From Ignavibacteriaceae bacterium (lineage in GTDB: Bacteria > Bacteroidota > Ignavibacteria > Ignavibacteriales > Ignavibacteriaceae), in contig JACAFA010000150.1 of NCBI GenBank assembly GCA_013388525.1, positions 1 to 21,699 on the forward strand: 21,699 bases of DNA. Direction: 5' to 3'. Positions 17,218 through 21,699 of this stretch are shown piece by piece. The notes under the pieces are model-generated. The model was not told where the DNA came from and made no database searches. It saw only the letters and a program-made list of their open reading frames with translations. Made by a program: the position numbers and the translations under genes. How positions within the stretch are numbered: position 1 is the first letter of the stretch; each line of letters opens with the position of its first letter.

Positions 17218-17940
17218 ATGATCTGGAAAATTCTATTATTCTTACTTTTAGCTTTCGTATCAATAGCAGGAATTGCGTTTCCAATTGTTGAGAAACCAAG
17301 TGCCTGGTATGAATTTCCCTTCATTCCCGGATTGGAGGAAAATGCAAAAATTATTTTCTTTCATGTTCCTACTGCATGGCTTACCGTAATCGCGTTTTTA
17401 ATGTCAACAATTTTTAGTTTCAGATATCTCCGTACAAAAAATCTTGATGAAGATGCAAAAGCACATTCTGCCGCACAACTCGGAATGATATTCTGTATTC
17501 TTGCGACTGTAACCGGTGCAGTTTGGGCAAAGTTTGCGTGGGGACAATTCTGGAGCTGGGATCCAAGACAGACAAGCATCTTTGCAATATTATTAATTTA
17601 CGGTGCACTCTTCGCTTTACGTTCATCAATTGAATCTGAAGATAAACGTGCAACACTCTCAGCAGTTTATTCGTTAATCGCTTTTGTTACAGTACCATTC
17701 TTCATTTTTATTATGCCGAGAATTATGAAAGGATTGCATCCCGGGTCTGCTGACGATACAAATGCAGGTCCTGTAATCGATTTTAAAATGAATTCAAATA
17801 TGCAGCTTATCTTCTTCCTCTCATTAATAGGTTTTACAATATTATACTTCTGGATGTGGAGAGTTGGATATAAATCAATAATCATTAAAGATAAATTAGA
17901 AAAACAATTAACGATCCCGGCTTCGGGACAGGGAGGATAA
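17218..17940 (+). CDS. ccmC: Heme-handling membrane protein CcmC
   Basis: 240 residues with about six hydrophobic segments. CcmC binds heme at its outer-face tryptophan-rich WWD domain and loads it onto CcmE. The WWD motif is WGQFWSWDPRQTS starting at W108. The two expected external heme-ligand histidines are H49 (FFHVPTAW) and H174 (GLHPG), matching H60 and H184 of E. coli CcmC. It begins 32 nt after ccmB. The ccmC ending includes GGGAGG (17931-17936), which is the ribosome binding site for ccmD. Confidence 0.96.
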   Translation: MIWKILLFLLLAFVSIAGIAFPIVEKPSAWYEFPFIPGLEENAKIIFFHVPTAWLTVIAFLMSTIFSFRYLRTKNLDEDAKAHSAAQLGMIFCILATVTGAVWAKFAWGQFWSWDPRQTSIFAILLIYGALFALRSSIESEDKRATLSAVYSLIAFVTVPFFIFIMPRIMKGLHPGSADDTNAGPVIDFKMNSNMQLIFFLSLIGFTILYFWMWRVGYKSIIIKDKLEKQLTIPASGQGG

Positions 17941-17942
17941 TT

Positions 17943-18095
17943 TTGGACGGTCTTTACAACTTCTTGCAGAACAATGCAATTTACATTGTGATGATAATTG
18001 TTCTTATAGTATGGGTTGGAATATTTTTTTATATGTTCTCCCTTGATAAAAGATTAAAGAGTATTGAAAAAGAAATAACAGGAGATAAAAAATGA
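17943..18095 (+). CDS. ccmD: CcmD, small single-span membrane protein of the heme exporter complex (TTG start)
   Basis: 50 residues, starting with TTG. GGGAGG at 17931-17936 sits 6 nt before the TTG, an excellent ribosome binding site. The sequence MDGLYNFLQNNAIYIVMIIVLIVW... has one membrane span (about residues 12-32), then a basic, helical tail (LDKRLKSIEKEITGDKK). This is the CcmD pattern: a short hydrophobic helix with a positively charged cytoplasmic tail. CcmD is needed for release of heme-loaded CcmE from CcmABC. The stop overlaps the ccmE ATG by 4 bases (ATGA). Position between ccmC and ccmE, length, span and tail together make this call good, although CcmD sequences are poorly conserved. 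Confidence 0.88.
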   Translation: MDGLYNFLQNNAIYIVMIIVLIVWVGIFFYMFSLDKRLKSIEKEITGDKK

Positions 18096-18478
18096 AAAAT
18101 AAATATGTATTCGGGGGAATTATTATTGCGGTCTTTCTTGTATTGATGGGGTATTTATTCACTCAAAGTAATATTGAATACGTTGATGACTTCAACAAAG
18201 TGATGTCAACAGAGAAGACGGTAAAAGCAACAGGAAGCTGGGTAAAGGAAAAAAGTTATCAGATAGATAATCAAACTAAAACCTTTTCTTTCTATATGGC
18301 TGATGATAACGGTAAGCAGATGAAAGTAATTTACGAAGGTGCAATTCCGAATAACTTCGAAAGTGCTACAAGTGTTGTTGTAACCGGCAAATATCAGGAT
18401 GGTTACTTTCACGCAAAGGATATTCTAACCAAATGTCCGAGCAAATATGAAGAGAAAACTGCAAACTCTTCATTATAA
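18092..18478 (+). CDS. ccmE: Heme chaperone CcmE, Cys-type (CxxxY)
   Basis: 128 residues. An N-terminal anchor (about residues 6-23) places an OB-fold domain in the periplasm, with VKATGSWV, TFSFYMADDNGKQMKVIYEGAIPNNF and SVVVTGKYQDGYFHAKDILTKCPSKY. CcmE carries heme from CcmC to CcmF. The usual form binds heme covalently through a histidine in HxxxY; here the position reads C115-P-S-K-Y119, the CxxxY variant known from some archaea and Desulfovibrio-type systems (system I*). The preceding AKDILTKCP block is in the expected place. AGGAG (18080-18084) is 7 nt before the ATG. Confidence 0.95.
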   Translation: MKNKYVFGGIIIAVFLVLMGYLFTQSNIEYVDDFNKVMSTEKTVKATGSWVKEKSYQIDNQTKTFSFYMADDNGKQMKVIYEGAIPNNFESATSVVVTGKYQDGYFHAKDILTKCPSKYEEKTANSSL

Positions 18479-18516
18479 TTAGCATTTAAAAATTTAGAAT
18501 CAGACTTGAGGTATAG

Positions 18517-20943
18517 ATGGTAGGAAGTATTATACTTACACTTGCGCTTGCATTCAGCATTATCTCTATGATAATGTATTTTCTTAATTACAGAGGATAC
18601 AAAAACACTCTTGACTATGGAAGAATTGCATATCACGGAATGGCAGTTCTGGTTATTGCTGCTTCTGTTTATCTGTGGTACGCAATTTTAACGCACCAGT
18701 ATCAGTACAATTACATTTACAGCTACAGCAATAATGATTTAAGAAATCTTGGAATATTCCAGCTTGCATCTTCATTTTGGGGAGGTCAGGAAGGAAGCTT
18801 TATGCTTTGGCTATTGTTAACTTCTATCGTTGGAATTATTCTTCAATCTTATGCCTCAAAAAGAGGAGACCTCGAACCGCGCGTGATGGCTGTTTTCACA
18901 CTTGCAACTTCGTTTTTACTGGTGATGGTTTCACCTTGGTTCAAAAATCCTTTTGAATACATTTGGGTTACACCGGTTTTTGTAAAAATTGAACACATTA
19001 ACTCACAATTTTTTAATCTACCCTTCGTACAACAATTCTTTTTTACAGATCAAAGTACGAACCAGGGCTTTATTCAAGTGAATAAGGAACTTGCGGGTTT
19101 ACTTTCACAAGCTGGTGTTTCTGTGAATGATTTCATTATAGATGGAAGAGGATTAAATCCACAACTACTTAATTTCTGGATGCAGATTCATCCGCCAATT
19201 TTATTTGCAGGTTTTTCAATGGCTACAGTACCGTTTGCATTTGCAATCGCAGCGTTAATGAAAAACGATTACAGAGATTGGGTTAAGCAAGCTTTCCCCT
19301 GGATGCTTGCAGGAATGGGAGTGCTTGGTCTGGGAATAATGCTTGGCGGTTACTGGGCTTATGAAATGCTTGGTTGGGGTGGTTACTGGGCGTGGGATCC
19401 AGTAGAAAATTCAAGCTTGATTCCGTGGCTGGTTGGTGTTGCGGGAATACATACTCTCTTAGTTCAAAAGAGAAGCCAGGCTCACGGTGGTATTGGTAAA
19501 TACGCCAAAACAAATTTAATGTTATGTGTGCTCACTTATGTACTAGTTCTTTACAGTACATTTTTAACCAGAAGCGGTGTACTCGGTGATGCTTCAGTTC
19601 ATTCTTTCGTTGACCCGGGAATGTTTGTATATCTTTTCCTGGTAATATTTATCGGAACATTTACTTTACTTGGTTTCGGGATGATAGCATTCAGATGGAA
19701 AACTTTAAACGAAACTATAAAAGATGAAGAAAGTTTACTTTCACGTGAACTGGCTCTTTTCACTGCGATGATTGTATTGATTGCTTCTGCAATAATTGTT
19801 CTGGTTGGAACTTCTGCTCCGATTTTCGGAAAATCGGTTGATACATTTTTTTATAACGAAATGCATCTTCCACTGGCAATCATCATTATGTTCTTAAACG
19901 GAATCAGTTTGCTGATCAAATGGCAAAAATCTGATCCGAATGAATTGATAAAGAAGTCAACCTACTCAGCAGTTGGAGCAGTTTTGTTTACTATTTTACT
20001 CGTGATCTTTGGTGAAGTTCGTGATATAATGATAATCATTCTTTCGCTTACAACTGCTTTTTCTCTTTTTGTTAATCTTGACATAGCAATTAAAATTGTT
20101 CGAGGTAATTTTAAGATGCTTGGCGCTTATGTTGCTCACATTGGAATTGCATTGTTTATACTTGGCGTGATTGGTTCAGCAGTTTATAGTGAAGAGGTGA
20201 CAGTTGAATTGGAAAAAGGTAAACCGAAGTCTGCTTTTGGTTATGAAATGACATTTACCGGAGGTTATCCAATTGAAAATAACACAAAGTTTGCTTTTAA
20301 TGTTAATGTAAAAAAAGGAAACTCAGAGTATCAAATTGCTCCTGTTATGTACAGAAGCGATTTTAATAACAGCATCGTTCGTGAGCCGGCGATTCTCACT
20401 CTTCTTACAAAAGACATTTATTTTGCTCCTTTAGGTTATGATGAAGGGGGACAGACTCAGAGTCAGCATTCACATAATCATATCTCACTTGAAAAGGGCG
20501 GTTCAACTGAATTTGAAGGAACTAATATTACATTTGTAAAATTCAATATGGCTGCTGAAACGATGAAGTTAATGAGTGAAGGAAAAGATTTTCAAATGGG
20601 TGCTGTGCTTGAGATTGAAAAAGATGGGAAGAAAACTGAAACAGAATTGCTGAGGAAAGTTACTGATGGTAAGGTTGAATTCACTTCATTTGAATCGGAA
20701 GAAATGAATTTAAAAATTGAATTGGAAAACCTCGCCGCCGGTAACATAGATATTGCTGTAACTCCTCTTGATGGTGCTGAAACTGTGAACAAAAATGTTG
20801 AATCAAAAAGTAACGAAGTACTAACTGTTACAGCCAGCATAAAACCGTTTGTAAATCTCGTTTGGGCTGGAGTTGCAATTATGGTAATTGGTTTCTTTAT
20901 TGCAATGACAAGAAGGTTAAAAGAATCAAGAATCATTTCTTAA
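18517..20943 (+). CDS. ccmF: Cytochrome c maturation protein CcmF (long form)
   Basis: 808 residues, longer than the usual 630-680. CcmF is the integral-membrane heme lyase component that accepts heme from CcmE. The WWD motif GWGGYWAWDPVENSS is at 286-300. Four histidines fit the conserved ligands: H225 (HPPILFAGF), H312 (GIHTLL), H362 (SVHSFVDPG) and H541 (VAHIGIA). The additional length lies in a C-terminal soluble, probably periplasmic, region (about 565-780) before the last span, and includes SQHSHNH (649-655), three histidines in seven residues. The start is supported by GAGGT (18508-18512) 4 nt upstream. It closes the ccm run and is followed by a terminator. Confidence 0.95.
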   Translation: MVGSIILTLALAFSIISMIMYFLNYRGYKNTLDYGRIAYHGMAVLVIAASVYLWYAILTHQYQYNYIYSYSNNDLRNLGIFQLASSFWGGQEGSFMLWLLLTSIVGIILQSYASKRGDLEPRVMAVFTLATSFLLVMVSPWFKNPFEYIWVTPVFVKIEHINSQFFNLPFVQQFFFTDQSTNQGFIQVNKELAGLLSQAGVSVNDFIIDGRGLNPQLLNFWMQIHPPILFAGFSMATVPFAFAIAALMKNDYRDWVKQAFPWMLAGMGVLGLGIMLGGYWAYEMLGWGGYWAWDPVENSSLIPWLVGVAGIHTLLVQKRSQAHGGIGKYAKTNLMLCVLTYVLVLYSTFLTRSGVLGDASVHSFVDPGMFVYLFLVIFIGTFTLLGFGMIAFRWKTLNETIKDEESLLSRELALFTAMIVLIASAIIVLVGTSAPIFGKSVDTFFYNEMHLPLAIIIMFLNGISLLIKWQKSDPNELIKKSTYSAVGAVLFTILLVIFGEVRDIMIIILSLTTAFSLFVNLDIAIKIVRGNFKMLGAYVAHIGIALFILGVIGSAVYSEEVTVELEKGKPKSAFGYEMTFTGGYPIENNTKFAFNVNVKKGNSEYQIAPVMYRSDFNNSIVREPAILTLLTKDIYFAPLGYDEGGQTQSQHSHNHISLEKGGSTEFEGTNITFVKFNMAAETMKLMSEGKDFQMGAVLEIEKDGKKTETELLRKVTDGKVEFTSFESEEMNLKIELENLAAGNIDIAVTPLDGAETVNKNVESKSNEVLTVTASIKPFVNLVWAGVAIMVIGFFIAMTRRLKESRIIS

Positions 20944-20969
20944 TTACAAATAAAAAAATTAAAATCTAA

Positions 20970-20996
20970 GTGCCCGTTAGTTTCGGGCATTTTTTT
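20970..20996 (+). terminator. Rho-independent terminator of the ccm cluster
   Basis: TGCCCG (20971-20976) pairs with CGGGCA (20984-20989) around a 7-nt loop, extended by a G-U pair, and runs into seven T residues (20990-20996). It starts 27 nt after the ccmF stop and probably ends the long bamD-ccmF transcript. Confidence 0.88.
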
Positions 20997-21051
20997 ATTG
21001 TGATAATTTTTGTTAATTAAATTTACAATGAATGTAAGGTTTAAAATTAAA

Positions 21052-21073
21052 ACCGGCTTCAAGTGAAGCCGGT
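21052..21073 (+). repeat. Perfect 9-bp GC-rich hairpin
   Basis: ACCGGCTTC-aagt-GAAGCCGGT forms a perfect stem with a tetraloop. No T run follows on either side (TATATGG to the right, TTTTAATTTTAAACC when read on the minus strand), so on the minus strand it could act as a terminator for something to the right, but no such gene is seen. On the plus strand it may be structure in a leader or small RNA. Confidence 0.5.
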
Positions 21074-21128
21074 ATATGGTGGTTGTGGTTGAGTCGAGAT
21101 AGGAAGAGAAAAATCTCTGTATTAAAAT

Positions 21129-21160
21129 CCCCTTTTTTGTGGTCCCCGTTTTTTTTGGTC
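21129..21160 (+). repeat. 16-nt imperfect tandem duplication
   Basis: CCCCTTTTTTGTGGTC and CCCGTTTTTTTTGGTC follow each other directly and agree in 14 of 16 positions. Function unknown; possibly replication slippage in an unconstrained region. Confidence 0.5.
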
Positions 21161-21630
21161 TCTTATTAAAATTCTTTTTATGTATGATTGGTTTAAGTCA
21201 ATTGATATACCAGCAGCTATTTAAATCAAATTGATGTCTCATTTAGCGAGTATGAAAAGCCAGTTTTGTCGGTGGGCATAGTTACAATTCGAATAAAAGG
21301 AATTTTTTTAATGTTGAGTTTTATTTTGAGATGCAAGGAATGTCGCTTTGAAAAACCTTCCTGTAAATATTACGCAAAAGATTTTTTTTGCTGACGAGTT
21401 CAAATTAAAATATGTATGAAGAGAATTAACTCGTCGAATCTGACGTGAATTATTTTATTTAACTATCTGAAAATAATTTCACCAGGTTGAACTTGAAAAA
21501 TTTTCTTTTTAGATAATTCATCTAAAAAAGTGCTGACGAATGATAGTAAAGATTGAGTAGTAACTATTATAATATTTGAAAAAAAATTAGCGTTACAAAA
21601 ATTGTGTAAAGAGGAGTAGAAAAAAAGAGA

Positions 21631-21673
21631 GCGTTTACCTAAATAAGCAATAAAAAAATAAGGAGGTAAACGC
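21631..21673 (+). promoter_or_regulatory. Leader hairpin overlapping the ribosome binding site of the last gene
   Basis: GCGTTTACCT (21631-21640) and AGGTAAACGC (21664-21673) are perfect reverse complements, giving a 10-bp stem around a 23-nt AT-rich loop. The right arm contains the last three bases of AGGAGG (21661-21666), the ribosome binding site of the gene starting at 21677, and ends 3 nt before its ATG. When folded it would restrict ribosome access, so it may be a thermosensor, protein-binding or attenuation structure. It could alternatively be an inverted repeat at the edge of an inserted element. Confidence 0.6.
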
Positions 21674-21676
21674 CCT

Positions 21677-21699
21677 ATGAATCGTGCAAGCGAAAATAA
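21677..21699 (+). CDS. Start of a gene cut by the window end
   Basis: ATG with AGGAGG 10 nt upstream opens a frame reading MNRASEN to the last base, with no stop. Only seven codons are visible, so the product cannot be named. The ribosome binding site is one of the strongest in the window and is partly inside a hairpin (21631-21673). Confidence 0.6.

Larger units (their letters stand above)
20944..21676. other. Long gene-free, AT-rich region after ccmF
   Basis: About 730 bases without a convincing reading frame. It holds the ccmF terminator, a 9-bp hairpin (21052-21073), a small AGAGA-aaaa-TCTCT hairpin (21105-21118), a 16-nt tandem repeat matching 14/16 (21129-21160), an imperfect direct repeat TTTAA(G/A)TCAA(A)TTGAT (21192-21208 and 21220-21237), an inverted repeat GACGAGTT/AACTCGTC (21393-21400 and 21428-21435), an AT-rich hairpin TTTTTAGAT/ATCTAAAAA (21506-21528), and the leader hairpin of the last gene. 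No tRNA-like cloverleaf was seen. It could hold an unannotated small RNA or be the remains of an insertion. Confidence 0.5.

Noticed and set aside
20592..20936. Minus-strand frame of 114 codons opposite the ccmF C-terminus
   Set aside because: It lies wholly inside ccmF, which is open to 20943 with a clear terminator; composition is Ser/Phe-rich as expected from a shadow.
20944..21676. CRISPR array or tRNA in the long gap
   Set aside because: Repeats are few, unequal and not regularly spaced, and no cloverleaf or CCA-type end could be drawn.

Overview
The window is AT-rich and densely coded. It looks like a chromosomal segment from the Bacteroidota/Chlorobi/Ignavibacteria side of the bacteria, with an Ignavibacteriota-like organism the best guess. 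The reasons are a PorV/PorQ-type outer membrane protein, an exported metalloprotease with an FPNPFN motif and a FlgD-like type IX secretion (T9SS) tail, a Bacteroidetes-style promoter (TTG, 20 nt, TAnnTTTG) before htpX, and a Cys-type CcmE in a ccmABCDEF cluster. The taxonomic call is inference. I see no rRNA, tRNA, CRISPR array or intact mobile element.

Layout. 4-1556 (minus): flotillin-like floA, then a small membrane-anchored protein sharing a TAATG junction. 1975-4482 (plus): clpC, followed by a textbook terminator. 4713-5876 (plus): exported TPR protein, then a convergent gap rich in hairpins. 6076-7011 (minus): PorV/PorQ-family protein. 7145-8915 (minus): a two-gene unit pairing a lipoprotein-type RidA with a Tat-exported class V aminotransferase. 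9127-9963 (plus): htpX behind a recognisable promoter. 9964-10137: a long hairpin and short repeats. 10138-10776: exported protein of unknown function. 10848-20943 (plus): ten genes with no gap over 38 nt (bamD, acyl-CoA thioesterase, FG-GAP/VCBS protein, T9SS-type metalloprotease, ccmA, ccmB, ccmC, ccmD, ccmE, ccmF), closed by a terminator. 20944-21676: about 730 bp without a gene, full of inverted repeats. 21677-21699: first codons of a gene cut by the window edge.

How the genes work together. The common theme is the cell envelope: membrane microdomains (FloA), membrane and cytosolic proteolysis (HtpX, ClpC), outer membrane assembly (BamD), T9SS export (PorV/PorQ-like protein and its likely cargo), and export and attachment of heme for c-type cytochromes (CcmABCDEF). 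CcmE carries CxxxY instead of the usual His motif, and no ccmG/H/I genes are nearby, which resembles the variant called system I*. Observations worth a second look are the exported PLP-enzyme/RidA pair, the 50-residue CcmD with a TTG start, the hairpin masking the last gene's ribosome binding site, and the small palindromic repeat family in two intergenic gaps. I did not find a clearly new multi-gene system.
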